From: an uncultured Alistipes sp.
GTDB lineage: Bacteria; Bacteroidota; Bacteroidia; Bacteroidales; Rikenellaceae
Length of the DNA: 14,523 nucleotides
NCBI GenBank assembly: GCA_904502075.1
Contig: CAJGDL010000036.1
Coordinates: forward strand, 1 to 14,523
Reading direction: 5' to 3'
Shown: positions 6,291 through 13,881 of the stretch, one piece after another
Layout: each line of letters begins with the position of its first letter
Position numbering within the stretch: position 1 is the first letter of the stretch
Program-made: the position numbers and the translations under genes
The notes under the pieces: generated by a model
Databases searched by the model: none
What the model was told of the DNA's origin: nothing
The model's input: only the letters and a program-made list of their open reading frames with translations

Positions 6291-7169
6291 TTATTTTTTT
6301 GTGGGGGCGGCAGCGGCGGCCGAGGGACTGCGACGGGTGCGGGTCTTCTTGGCCAACTTGTTCTGCTGGGTGCGGATAAACTCCTCCTTCTCCACATCGG
6401 TCTTGTGCTCCACATCCTCCACCTCCTCGCCGGCTTTGATGCGCTCCGTGTAGATCTCCACGGCTTTGGCCATTGAGGGGGCTTCGGGGCTCGGAGCCGA
6501 GGCCTTTACCCTCAGTCCGGCATCGATGGCCGCCAGCAGTGTACCCTCGCCAAAGGTGGCTACGGGGGGCATCTCCTCGGCCTTCTCGTGCTCGAGCAGG
6601 GCCTTGACATCCGAGGGCGAGTAGAGGGCCAGCAGATCGAACGACTTGAAGTCCACCTCCGAGCAGTCGGCAGCCACGGTGCGGGCCAGAATCACGGGAT
6701 CAACCTTCAGCTTGAGCTTGGCCAGCGTCTCGGGGAGTTCGGGCTTGTGGGGCTCACTCAGGGCCAACATGAAGTTCTCCTCCTTGTGCTTGATGATCAA
6801 CTCAAGGAAGTTGGTGAAACTGCCGTTGGCAAACGAGATCTTACGCTTGCGGTAGATGATGTACTTTTGCAAATAGAGAGCCACGGCCTCGGTCTGGCAG
6901 ATGTACTTCATCGACTCGGGCACCGTAATGCGGGCCTCCTCGCAGATGTGGAAAAAGCTGTCCACCGTCGTGCGCGAGGTGAAGATAACGGCCGTATGGT
7001 CGAGGATCTCGACACGCTGGCTGCGGAACTCTTTCAAGGAGACGCCTACCACGCGGATCAGTGGTTTGTAGACCACATCCACGTCGTGGTTCTTGGCATA
7101 TTCGTAGAAGGGGGATTTTTCGATTACAGCCGGACGGGGCTGCGATACCAGAATCTTACTTACTTTCAA
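6291..7169 (-). CDS. hemD: Uroporphyrinogen-III synthase-like protein with a basic C-terminal tail
   Basis: UroS closes and isomerises hydroxymethylbilane to uroporphyrinogen III. The 292-residue product shows the two-lobe family pattern: VSQPRPAVIEKSPF near the start, FTSRTTVDSFF (63-73), an ALSEP stretch (136-140), LYSPSDVKALL (182-192) and the FGEGTLLAA segment (206-214). UroS sequences are poorly conserved, so catalysis cannot be judged from sequence alone. The start is TTG at 7169-7167 (MKVSKILVSQPRP); the upstream stop at 7193-7191 leaves no ATG in frame, and the family begins at this point. From about residue 247 a Lys/Glu-rich region ends in KKTRTRRSPSAAAAAPTKK, an extension the core fold does not need. 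No other tetrapyrrole gene is in the window. It precedes rnpA by 17 bp. Confidence 0.82.
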   Translation of the reverse strand: MKVSKILVSQPRPAVIEKSPFYEYAKNHDVDVVYKPLIRVVGVSLKEFRSQRVEILDHTAVIFTSRTTVDSFFHICEEARITVPESMKYICQTEAVALYLQKYIIYRKRKISFANGSFTNFLELIIKHKEENFMLALSEPHKPELPETLAKLKLKVDPVILARTVAADCSEVDFKSFDLLALYSPSDVKALLEHEKAEEMPPVATFGEGTLLAAIDAGLRVKASAPSPEAPSMAKAVEIYTERIKAGEEVEDVEHKTDVEKEEFIRTQQNKLAKKTRTRRSPSAAAAAPTKK

Positions 7170-7229
7170 ATCGAACTCTATTTTGTAAAACTATTCTCTC
7201 TTTTTCTCTCTTGGGTGCCATGAGCCTTC

Positions 7230-7249
7230 TGTTTCCCCCTTTGGGGAAC
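7230..7249. repeat. TGTTTCCC...GGGGA hairpin element, copy 1
   Basis: A 20-base element in the DUF4271-hemD spacer with TTCCCC/GGGGAA arms around a short loop. Seventeen of 20 bases match a second copy at 13917-13936 upstream of the LysE-family gene. No T-run follows on either strand, so it is not a simple terminator. Confidence 0.4.
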
Positions 7250-7283
7250 GAACCGGTTTGCTCTTGGCTGCGTCGTGCACACC

Positions 7284-8153
7284 CTACCATCGAAGCGCCG
7301 ATAACCAAATGAGGCTTATAGGGAAGCATTCGACGGCGCAAAGGTACAAAAACCAATGAAAAATCGAAACTTTTTTTGCCAGAAAGAGGTTAAAAGTCTC
7401 TTTTATGAAGAGAAAAATGACGATTCCGGCCATGCCGAGCAGTAGATAAAACCACGCGGAACCCTTTCCCGGGGGGCAGAGCAGTTGAAGGAGAATCAGC
7501 GGGGCGAGCAGCAGCGTGCCGACACCAAAGTGGAGAATTTTCAGACTCACGACCCCATCAGCCAGGTCGCGCATCAGCACTACGCGACCGATCAGAAGAA
7601 TCATGCCGCACTGAAAGAGGGTAACCCCGATGCAGGCCGCCAAGGCAAAGAGCAGCAGGGTCATCGTCCCATAAAATTGGCCGAGCGTCCCTTCGCAGAG
7701 CCTCACGACGAGGGCCGACAGGAGCAAAACGCCGATGATCGCCGAGGTGTGGATTGCCTGCGAGTTTGTCCCCAAACGCCCCTCGCCGCTACGCATGCGC
7801 GTAAAACTTCCGAGGATCTCGTGCAGGTGGGCGCAGACCATCAAGGCGTAGGCCACGGCCAGCAGCAGAAGGATTCCTTGGTAGATCGGGTGGTCGGTCA
7901 GCAACTCCCGGAAGGGGACAGCCTCACGGACTTGAACTACGAGGCGCGAGGTGGGGCCAAAGGCCTCCATGGCGGTGAGTTCGAGGGTGTCGGCCCCGTT
8001 TTGCAGAGGCTCTGTGGTCTCGGCGAAGCGGTTCCACACCTGATCGAGGATCGGGCGTACGGGTTCGCTCTCCGGCGAGGTTGCCACCGCGTTGATCGTG
8101 GCATCCAGGCTCTCGATCGGGGTTTGGGTCGGGGTGTCGGGGGTGGGTTTCAT
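7284..8153 (-). CDS. DUF4271 family integral membrane protein
   Basis: The 289-residue product has a Pro/Thr/Glu-rich N-terminal part (1-85) and about six hydrophobic segments (roughly 92-110, 137-151, 162-189, 208-226, 235-250, 265-285). The C-terminal text KKVSIFHWFLYLCAVECFP, with its YLCA.E..P pattern, resembles the DUF4271 family as I remember it. This Bacteroidetes membrane family has no established function and is often encoded next to a hemD-like gene, as here. Its ATG (8153-8151) shares one base with the TGA of the histidine kinase gene, so translation is probably coupled. Assignment rests on recalled motif and context; a profile search would settle it. Confidence 0.72.
   Translation of the reverse strand: MKPTPDTPTQTPIESLDATINAVATSPESEPVRPILDQVWNRFAETTEPLQNGADTLELTAMEAFGPTSRLVVQVREAVPFRELLTDHPIYQGILLLLAVAYALMVCAHLHEILGSFTRMRSGEGRLGTNSQAIHTSAIIGVLLLSALVVRLCEGTLGQFYGTMTLLLFALAACIGVTLFQCGMILLIGRVVLMRDLADGVVSLKILHFGVGTLLLAPLILLQLLCPPGKGSAWFYLLLGMAGIVIFLFIKETFNLFLAKKVSIFHWFLYLCAVECFPISLIWLSALRW
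7339..7369 (-). promoter_or_regulatory. Candidate promoter for hemD-rnpA inside the DUF4271 gene
   Basis: The minus strand reads TACCTTTG (7346-7339), a full -7 match, with TTTC (7369-7366) 19 bp upstream. It lies inside the 3' end of the DUF4271 coding region, where TAC CTT TGC encodes a Tyr-Leu-Cys that seems conserved in the family, so the match may be a coding coincidence. If real, it gives hemD a leader of about 160 bases. Confidence 0.4.
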
Positions 8154-9328
8154 CAGTCGAAGAGGCGTTTGAGGGTGATACGGATGGTGGTTCCTTTGCC
8201 GATTTCGGACTCTACGACGGCGATGCGCCCCTGGTGGTACTCCTCAATGATGCGACGCGAGAGCGAAAGACCGAGTCCCCAGCCTCGGGTTTTGGTGGTG
8301 AAGCCCGGCTCGAAGATGCGTTTCCAGTTGGCTTTGGCAATCCCCTTGCCGCTATCCTTCACCTCCACAAAGATCTCCTTTTCGTCCGAGGCGATATGTA
8401 CCTCGATCGAACCGTGTCCTTGCAGGGCATCCAGCGAGTTCTTCATGAGGTTTTCGACCACCCACTCGAAGAGGGCGGTGTTGATGTTGGCCCTGAGAGG
8501 GGCCATGGCCAGGCCGTTGTAGTCGAGCGTTACGTTGCGCGGGATGCGCTTGCGGAAGTACATCACCGACTCGCCCACCACCTCGTTGATGTTGGCCGGT
8601 GTGAGCGGGGTCTCGGAGCCGATCTTCGAGAAGCGATCCACGATCTTCATCAGGTGGGTCAGGTCTTTCTGCATCTCCTCGACGGCCGACGGATCTACGG
8701 GTTGGGTCTTCAGGTATTCGATCCATCCCAGAAGCGACGAGGTGGGGGTGCCGAGCTGATGGGCTGTCTCCTTGGCCAGGCCGATCCACACGCGGTTTTG
8801 TTCGTCGCGCTTCGTCGAGCGGAAGGCGATGAATCCGAGGGTGATGAAGACCACCACGGCCAAAAGTTGGATGTAGGGGAACCAATAGAGCGACTTCAGC
8901 AGCGAGGAGTGGCCGTAGAAGATCAGGTGGTAGTGCTCACCGGCCCACCAGGGGTTGTCGATCCGAATCGGAGGGTTTTGATCGGCAAGCGAGGTGAGCA
9001 ACTCGCGCAGACGGTCGGGGTCGGAGAGCTCCTCTTCGTCGATCAGGTGCGAGCGCAGGATCTGCAGGTCGTTGTTGGTGATCACGAAGGGGATGTTGTT
9101 GTGGTTGTCTACGATGAAGTCGATCATCGGGTTGTTCATCATCTCGCCTCCGGAGCTTCCGGCACGCTCCATGGCGTGGGCCCACAGCGATACGTCGTGT
9201 TGCTCCTTCTCCTTCAGGCGATGGGCCATATCGTTCGTATAGAGCAGCGAGAGGGTGCCCAGCAGAATGCCGACCACGATCACTACCACGCGGTTACGAA
9301 ACGAAAATATGTCACGACGAAATCTCAT
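8153..9328 (-). CDS. Membrane-bound sensor histidine kinase
   Basis: This 391-residue protein has a transmembrane helix at about 13-30, an extracytoplasmic region to about 150, a second helix at 151-169 and a cytoplasmic kinase core. The H-box is AKETAHQLGTPTSSLLGW with phospho-acceptor His190; HQLGTPTSS in place of the usual HExRTPL form is familiar in Bacteroidetes kinases. The N-box ENLMKNSLDAL (292-302), G1 DSGKGI (325-330), F-box FEPGFTTK (339-346) and G2 GWGLGLSLS (349-357) are all present, so the ATPase domain looks functional. There is no obvious HAMP or PAS domain and no response regulator in the window. It follows the S41 protease gene by 47 bp and overlaps the DUF4271 start by one base. 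Confidence 0.92.
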   Translation of the reverse strand: MRFRRDIFSFRNRVVVIVVGILLGTLSLLYTNDMAHRLKEKEQHDVSLWAHAMERAGSSGGEMMNNPMIDFIVDNHNNIPFVITNNDLQILRSHLIDEEELSDPDRLRELLTSLADQNPPIRIDNPWWAGEHYHLIFYGHSSLLKSLYWFPYIQLLAVVVFITLGFIAFRSTKRDEQNRVWIGLAKETAHQLGTPTSSLLGWIEYLKTQPVDPSAVEEMQKDLTHLMKIVDRFSKIGSETPLTPANINEVVGESVMYFRKRIPRNVTLDYNGLAMAPLRANINTALFEWVVENLMKNSLDALQGHGSIEVHIASDEKEIFVEVKDSGKGIAKANWKRIFEPGFTTKTRGWGLGLSLSRRIIEEYHQGRIAVVESEIGKGTTIRITLKRLFD

Positions 9329-9332
9329 TGCG

Positions 9333-9367
9333 ATTCACAATTCACGATTTAGAATTCAAAATTCTGC
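9333..9367. repeat. Heptamer tract 4, between the protease and kinase genes
   Basis: Five phased 7-bp units on the plus strand: ATTCACA, ATTCACG, ATTTAGA, ATTCAAA, ATTCTGC. It fills nearly all of the 47-bp gap and ends five bases before the kinase ATG on the minus strand, so it would form that gene's ribosome-loading region. Confidence 0.75.
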
Positions 9368-9375
9368 ATCGAGGT

Positions 9376-10995
9376 TTAGCGATTCTTAAGCACCTCCACG
9401 GCCCGTTTTACCTCCGTGTCGGAGTGTAGGTTGTGGCGCGTAACCCCTTCGGAGTAGGCATGGCGCAGGATGATATCGGAGTTGATCGTCTCGATGATCT
9501 CCTCGCGATAGGTCTCCAAAAGGCTCTGCTTGTCGTCCTTGAGGTTGGCATCCATCAAGGCGATCTGCTCCTCCAGCTCCTTGAAGTTATCCTCGTCGGC
9601 AGCCTCCTTCATTGCTTTGAGCATGCGGCGCGAGGCTGATTCGTAGGGGACCTCCTTGTCCTGCATGAAGGCGACAAAATCGGCGTAGTCCTGCTCCGTG
9701 ATTGTGAAGTGGTCCACGTCGAAGGGGCCTTGGTCGGCCGCATGGCGCTTCATGTACTCGTCTACGAAGTCTTCGATGAAGCCGAGCGAGTAGAGCGTCA
9801 GGGCAAAGCGGCTGATATAACGGGGCTCCAGAACGATGTCGGGGGTGATGCCTCCGCCGTCGTAGACCGTGCGCCCTCCTGCGGTTTGGAAGGCCCGCTT
9901 CAGCGAGTCGTTCACCTCGCGGCCCGAGCTCTTGTCGTGTTGCGAGTAGTCGATGGCCTGGATGCAGCGTCCCGAGGGGATGTAGTATTTTCCGGTGGTG
10001 AGTTTCAGGTAGGCGTTGTAGCCCAGGGGGCGAGTAGACTGCACCAACCCCTTGCCGAAGCTCTTTTGGCCCACCAATACGGCGCGATCCAGATCCTGCA
10101 GGGCTCCGGCCACGATCTCGGCCGCCGAGGCCGAGGAGCCGTTGATCAGCACGGCAAGCGGAAGATCCGGCAACAGGGGATCCTGCTCGGTCTTGAAGAT
10201 CTTCTCCTCCCGGCGGCCCTTGGTGCGCACCACTTCGGTGCCTTTCGGGACGAAGAGCCCCACAATCTTGACCGCCTCCTGGAGGATGCCGCCGCCGTTG
10301 GAGCGGTAGTCGAGGATCAGCCCTCGCAACTCTCCCTCGCTTTGCAGCTGTTCGATGGCCGAGCGCATCTCCTTGTAGCACCCCTCGGTGAAGTCGCTGT
10401 GCTGGATATAGCCGATCCCTTCGGCCACCCATCCGGCATAGGGAACTCCGGGGATGGCGATTCGCTCGCGTTTGAGGGTGAACTCCTCCTCTCGGTCGCC
10501 GATCAGGCGGCGGATCTTCACCCGAACCGTCGTGTTGGGGTCGCCCTTTAGGCGGCTGCTCACCTCGGCATTCGTCCACCCTTTGGCCTCTTCGCCGTCG
10601 ATGGCTACAATCTTGTCGCCGATCTTGATTCCGGCGCGATCGGCCGGCGAACCCTTGTAGGGCTGGGCAAAGATCACATAGTCGCCCTTTTGGCGAATGA
10701 GCGAACCCACGCCGCCGTACTTGCCCGTGGTCATCACATCGAAGTCGGACATCTCCTCCTCGGCCAGGTAACTCGTGTAGGGATCCAGGCGGCGCACCAT
10801 GCCGGCGGCCGCATCCTCCATCAGTTTGTCGGGGTCGATCTCGTCTACATAGTGGAGCGAGAGTTCGCGCATCATCTGGATCAGAATCTCCATGTTGCGC
10901 CCCAGGCCGAAGTCATTCTTTGCGGCTCCGATCCCCAGCCATCCGATCAGCACGGTAAGTGCCCCGAAGAGGGCTATTTTGCGGATACGTTTCAT
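9376..10995 (-). CDS. C-terminal processing peptidase, S41 family
   Basis: This is a periplasmic serine protease that degrades or trims proteins from their C-termini. The 539-residue product has an N-terminal signal or anchor (7-25), the family opening MMRELSLHYVDEID (41-54), a PDZ domain at about 92-170 (GGVGSLI ... GSPADRAGIKIGDKIVAIDG) and the protease core. GYIQHSDFTEG (195-205) and LILDYRSNGGG (226-236) are typical. The catalytic pair should be Ser290 in NGSSASAAEIVAGAL and Lys315 in GQKSFGKGLVQS, the standard 25-residue spacing. The region after about 400 is a charged helical tail. It lies four bases after the small membrane protein gene at 11000-11485 and upstream of the sensor kinase. 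I give no symbol because ctpA/prc naming is ambiguous. Confidence 0.94.
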   Translation of the reverse strand: MKRIRKIALFGALTVLIGWLGIGAAKNDFGLGRNMEILIQMMRELSLHYVDEIDPDKLMEDAAAGMVRRLDPYTSYLAEEEMSDFDVMTTGKYGGVGSLIRQKGDYVIFAQPYKGSPADRAGIKIGDKIVAIDGEEAKGWTNAEVSSRLKGDPNTTVRVKIRRLIGDREEEFTLKRERIAIPGVPYAGWVAEGIGYIQHSDFTEGCYKEMRSAIEQLQSEGELRGLILDYRSNGGGILQEAVKIVGLFVPKGTEVVRTKGRREEKIFKTEQDPLLPDLPLAVLINGSSASAAEIVAGALQDLDRAVLVGQKSFGKGLVQSTRPLGYNAYLKLTTGKYYIPSGRCIQAIDYSQHDKSSGREVNDSLKRAFQTAGGRTVYDGGGITPDIVLEPRYISRFALTLYSLGFIEDFVDEYMKRHAADQGPFDVDHFTITEQDYADFVAFMQDKEVPYESASRRMLKAMKEAADEDNFKELEEQIALMDANLKDDKQSLLETYREEIIETINSDIILRHAYSEGVTRHNLHSDTEVKRAVEVLKNR

Positions 10996-10999
10996 CTTT

Positions 11000-11485
11000 T
11001 TATCTCAAATTTGCCAGGTAACCCTCCAAACGCCACGCCACTTTTACGGCTGCACGACGGATTCCTTCGATCTCCACCCCGTTGGGAGTGGGGCGCAGGC
11101 GGATCTCATCCTCGTAGAGGTATTTCAGGCGATTTACCACCCCCGAGGCGCGAAAGATCCACTCGTCGGACTCCTCGCCACACTTTTCGAAGCCATAGAT
11201 CTCGAAGGCCGAGAGGATTTGATCGCGGTGCTCCTGGGGGACACACCCCTTCACCTCGCGCTTTACGAAGCCGAAGCGGGGGTAGAAGAGGGCCAACAGC
11301 AGCAGGGCCGGCAACATCAGACGACCCTTTTCGGTGGCGAAGAGTTGCAACTCGAGGGTCTTCCAAAAGGTCTCGGCGGTGGGTTGTCCCATCGTGCCGG
11401 TGTAGTACATCAAGGCCATCACCGCCACATAGATAACGGTGATCATCAGAAAATATTTCGCAGCTCGAAGAATAGCACGTTTCAT
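11000..11485 (-). CDS. Small membrane protein of unknown function
   Basis: I do not recognise this family. The 161-residue product starts MKRAILRAAK and has two hydrophobic segments, at about 11-29 (YFLMITVIYVAVMALMYYTG) and 57-69 (LMLPALLLLALFYPRF). A soluble C-terminal domain of about 90 residues with mixed charged and hydrophobic character follows, ending AWRLEGYLANLR. It contains two Cys (81 and 102). The stop is only four bases before the start of the S41 protease gene, so the two are almost certainly co-translated and may act together in the envelope. A heptamer tract begins five bases before its ATG. Coding status is supported by the tight spacing and normal composition. Confidence 0.8.
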   Translation of the reverse strand: MKRAILRAAKYFLMITVIYVAVMALMYYTGTMGQPTAETFWKTLELQLFATEKGRLMLPALLLLALFYPRFGFVKREVKGCVPQEHRDQILSAFEIYGFEKCGEESDEWIFRASGVVNRLKYLYEDEIRLRPTPNGVEIEGIRRAAVKVAWRLEGYLANLR

Positions 11486-11489
11486 TTCA

Positions 11490-11517
11490 ATTCACAATTT
11501 ACGATTCACGATTGGGC
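11490..11517. repeat. Heptamer tract 5, just upstream of the 161-residue membrane protein gene
   Basis: Four phased 7-bp units on the plus strand: ATTCACA, ATTTACG, ATTCACG, ATTGGGC. As with tract 4, it ends five bases before an ATG on the minus strand. Confidence 0.7.
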
Positions 11518-11553
11518 TTACGCTTATGCCTTTAGGTTTTGTGGGGAAGGGTT

Positions 11554-11615
11554 ATTCATGATTCACAAGTAAAATTCACAATGACAGGGGAATCGTTGTG
11601 CATTGTGAATTATCG
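11554..11615. repeat. Heptamer tract 6, degenerate, running into the ispH stop
   Basis: Units ATTCATG and ATTCACA (11554-11567), then after a six-base interruption ATTCACA and ATGACAG (11574-11587), and finally ATTGTGA, ATTATCG (11602-11615). The last unit contains the ispH stop codon (11612-11610). The spacer from 11486 to 11609 otherwise holds no recognisable promoter. Confidence 0.55.
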
Positions 11616-12461
11616 AATCGCTTCCGCCACCTGCTGCATCAGCCACTTGGGGGTGGAGGTGGCACCGCAGATGCCGATCGACTCGGCCCCCTCGAACCAG
11701 CCGGGATCGACCTCCGAGGCCTCTTCCACCAGGTAGGTGCGGGGGTTGGCAGCGCGGCACACCTCCGAGAGTACCTTGCCGTTCGACGATTTACGGCCCG
11801 CCACAAAGAGAATGACATCGTAGCCGCGGGCAAACTCCGCCAGGTGTCCTTCGCGGTTGGCTACCTGGCGACAGATCGTATCATCGACCTCCACCTCGTC
11901 GGGGTGGGTATGTCGGCGGCGCATCTCGCGGGCCATCTCCTCGAAGAGGGCGATCGACTGGGTGGTTTGCGAGAGGAAGTGGATCGGACGGGTGAAGTCG
12001 ATCTGCTCGAGATCCTCCATGCGCTCCACCACCAGGGCGCGATCGGCCACCTGGCCTGTGAGGCCCACCACCTCGGCGTGGCCCCGCTTGCCGAGGATCA
12101 CAACCTGTCCGCCACGGGATTCCATCTGCTCGTAGGCGGCCTTCACCTTGCGTTGCAGGGCCGCCACCACGGGGCAGGTGGCATCAATGACCTCAATGCC
12201 CAGCTCCTGGGCGCGCAGATAGGTCGTGGGGGGTTCTCCGTGGGCGCGGATGAAGAGTCGCTTGCCCCCGAGGGTCGGCATCTCGGCATGGGTAACAGTT
12301 TGCAGTCCCAACCCTTCAAGACGTTGCACCTCTACGCGGTTGTGGACAATGTCGCCCAACGAATAGACACATCCGCCCCCCTGCAAAGCCTCTTCGGCGC
12401 AGGTGATGGCGCGCACGACGCCGAAGCAGAAACCCGAACGCTCGTCGATTTCGATTCTCAT
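11610..12461 (-). CDS. ispH: 4-hydroxy-3-methylbut-2-enyl diphosphate reductase
   Basis: IspH is the last enzyme of the MEP isoprenoid pathway and reduces HMBPP to IPP and DMAPP with an iron-sulfur cluster. The 283-residue product has the three cluster cysteines in context: GFCFGV (Cys12), DATCPVV (Cys96) and DDTICRQVANRE (Cys197). Substrate-binding histidines lie in IVHNRVEV (His40) and RAHGEPP (His74); GKRGHAEVVG carries His128 and the catalytic Glu130. SQTTQS (164-169) and GRKSSNGKVL (222-231) complete the active site. Length is normal. The ATG at 12461 is 12 bp after the cmk stop, so it is co-transcribed with cmk. Confidence 0.97.
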   Translation of the reverse strand: MRIEIDERSGFCFGVVRAITCAEEALQGGGCVYSLGDIVHNRVEVQRLEGLGLQTVTHAEMPTLGGKRLFIRAHGEPPTTYLRAQELGIEVIDATCPVVAALQRKVKAAYEQMESRGGQVVILGKRGHAEVVGLTGQVADRALVVERMEDLEQIDFTRPIHFLSQTTQSIALFEEMAREMRRRHTHPDEVEVDDTICRQVANREGHLAEFARGYDVILFVAGRKSSNGKVLSEVCRAANPRTYLVEEASEVDPGWFEGAESIGICGATSTPKWLMQQVAEAIR

Positions 12462-12473
12462 GGTGGCGTATTT

Positions 12474-13175
12474 TTAGGCGTTGGTGACGCGGTGGTAGAG
12501 CTCCATGAACCAACTCATCTGCTCCTCGACCGTGAGGTGGCTGTTGTCCAGCACAATGGCATCTTCGGCCTGGCGCAGGGGCGAGACGGCGCGGTTCATG
12601 TCGGCGTGGTCGCGCGAGATAACATTCTCGAGGATCTCGTCGAAGGTGACACGGTCGCCCTTGGCCGTGAGTTCGTCGTAGCGACGTTGGGCTCGTACCT
12701 TCGCATCGGCCGTCATGTAGAGTTTGATCTCCGCCTCGGGGAAGACCGTGGTGCCGATGTCGCGACCATCCATCACCACCCCCTTGCGGCGACCCATCTC
12801 CTGCTGCAGGGCCACCAACTTTTGGCGCACGGCGGCAATGGCACTCACGCCGCTTACGCAGTTCGAGACCTCGATGGTGCGGATCTTGCCCTCCACGCGG
12901 TCGCCGTTGACATAGATATCGGAGGCTCCGCGCTCGGGGTTGAAGCGGAAGGCGATCGAGATGTCGGGCAGAAGTCTTACCACGGCATCCTCGTCGATCA
13001 TCCCCGAACGGATGGCTCCGTTTTCGAGGGCATAGAGCGTAACGGCACGATACATCGCGCCCGTATCAATGAAGATATAGCCCAAACGCGCGGCAATCGC
13101 CTTGGCGAAGGTGCTCTTGCCGCACGACGAGAAGCCGTCGACGGCAATAATGATCTTTTTTCTATCAGTGGACAT
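12474..13175 (-). CDS. cmk: Cytidylate kinase
   Basis: Cmk phosphorylates CMP and dCMP with ATP in pyrimidine salvage and supply. I chose ATG at 13175-13173, giving 233 residues (MSTDRKKIIIAVDG); a longer in-frame start at 13247 would add residues that lie inside the LysE-family gene and do not fit the family. The P-loop is GFSSCGKST (14-22), followed by DTGAMYRAVT (37-46), DGRDIGT (136-142) and the C-terminal signature RDHADMNRAVSPL (188-200) continuing to AIVLDNS. The start overlaps the end of the upstream LysE-family gene by 11 bp, which suggests coupled translation; ispH follows after 12 bp. Confidence 0.96.
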   Translation of the reverse strand: MSTDRKKIIIAVDGFSSCGKSTFAKAIAARLGYIFIDTGAMYRAVTLYALENGAIRSGMIDEDAVVRLLPDISIAFRFNPERGASDIYVNGDRVEGKIRTIEVSNCVSGVSAIAAVRQKLVALQQEMGRRKGVVMDGRDIGTTVFPEAEIKLYMTADAKVRAQRRYDELTAKGDRVTFDEILENVISRDHADMNRAVSPLRQAEDAIVLDNSHLTVEEQMSWFMELYHRVTNA

Positions 13176-13842
13176 CGGGGAAAATATCAAAGTAGGTGGA
13201 TAAAATCGTATAGATACCCAGCAGGCTGATAATAAGGCCTGCCACATGGTTGATCGTAAGCATGTGTCGCGGGCGGAAACGGCGACGGAAGAGGTTGATG
13301 ATGGTGGCCAGCAGGCTCCACCAGGCTAACGAGCCGGCGAAGAAGCCTGCGATGACAAACAGACCGCGGAAGACACCCGCCACATCCACGGCATCAATCG
13401 TTCCGATCTTGAAGACGGCAAAGAAGGCCAGGATGTAGGGGATGACCATGATGAAATTGGCGATCGTGAGGCCGAAGATCGAGGCGAAATCCTGCCACGG
13501 AGAGCTCTTGCCGGCGCGGTTCTTTCGGATCTGCGGCACCGGGTTCTGGGCAAAGACCCACACTCCGACCACCACCACAAAGATGCCGCCTATGACACGC
13601 AGCAGGGTGTTGTATTGCTCGATGTGCGATTGCAACATCGAGTAACAAAAATAGGCGATAATGGCCATCAGGGTATCCGCACAGGCCACACCCAAACCCG
13701 AAATCAGGCCGGTTCGACGGTCACGACTCAGGGTGCGCTGAATGCACAACACGGCCACGGGGCCCACCGTGATCGAGGCGGCAATACCCACGCAGATGCC
13801 ACGAAAAAGCAGTTCGATAATCTCCAATCCAATAGTTCCCAT
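13165..13842 (-). CDS. LysE-family amino-acid or metabolite exporter
   Basis: LysE-family proteins are inner-membrane exporters of amino acids or related small molecules. The 225-residue product has about six hydrophobic helices (roughly 11-33, 46-70, 81-98, 120-144, 157-180, 196-216). The first contains GIAASITVGPVAVLCIQRTL, matching the family's conserved GP turn and following helix. The cytoplasmic-looking loop at 101-117 is basic. Length is normal for the family. It opens the minus-strand series, with a -7 box about 25 bp upstream, and overlaps cmk by 11 bp. The substrate cannot be read from sequence. Confidence 0.88.
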   Translation of the reverse strand: MGTIGLEIIELLFRGICVGIAASITVGPVAVLCIQRTLSRDRRTGLISGLGVACADTLMAIIAYFCYSMLQSHIEQYNTLLRVIGGIFVVVVGVWVFAQNPVPQIRKNRAGKSSPWQDFASIFGLTIANFIMVIPYILAFFAVFKIGTIDAVDVAGVFRGLFVIAGFFAGSLAWWSLLATIINLFRRRFRPRHMLTINHVAGLIISLLGIYTILSTYFDIFPDVH

Positions 13843-13866
13843 CTCTTATAGCGGTACAATAGATTG

Positions 13867-13874
13867 CAAAGGTA
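13867..13874 (-). promoter_or_regulatory. Promoter of the LysE-family-cmk-ispH series, -7 box TACCTTTG
   Basis: The minus strand reads TACCTTTG, a full -7 match, 24 bp before the exporter ATG. The sequence upstream of the box, AATTATTTTG, is identical to that at the proS promoter. No canonical -33 TTTG is present. Confidence 0.7.
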
Positions 13875-13881
13875 CAAAATA

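Noticed and set aside
11598..13229. A 543-codon open frame on the plus strand opposite ispH and cmk
   Set aside because: Both opposite genes are certain by conserved active-site motifs. The plus frame gives Leu/His/Gly/Asp-rich text with no family likeness and arises from GC-rich codon bias. The same holds for long plus-strand frames at 622-1737, 2356-3615, 7485-8522 and 8234-9352.
13176..13247. N-terminal extension of cytidylate kinase starting at 13247
   Set aside because: The extra 24 residues lie wholly inside the LysE-family gene and do not resemble the cmk N-terminus, which begins just before the P-loop.
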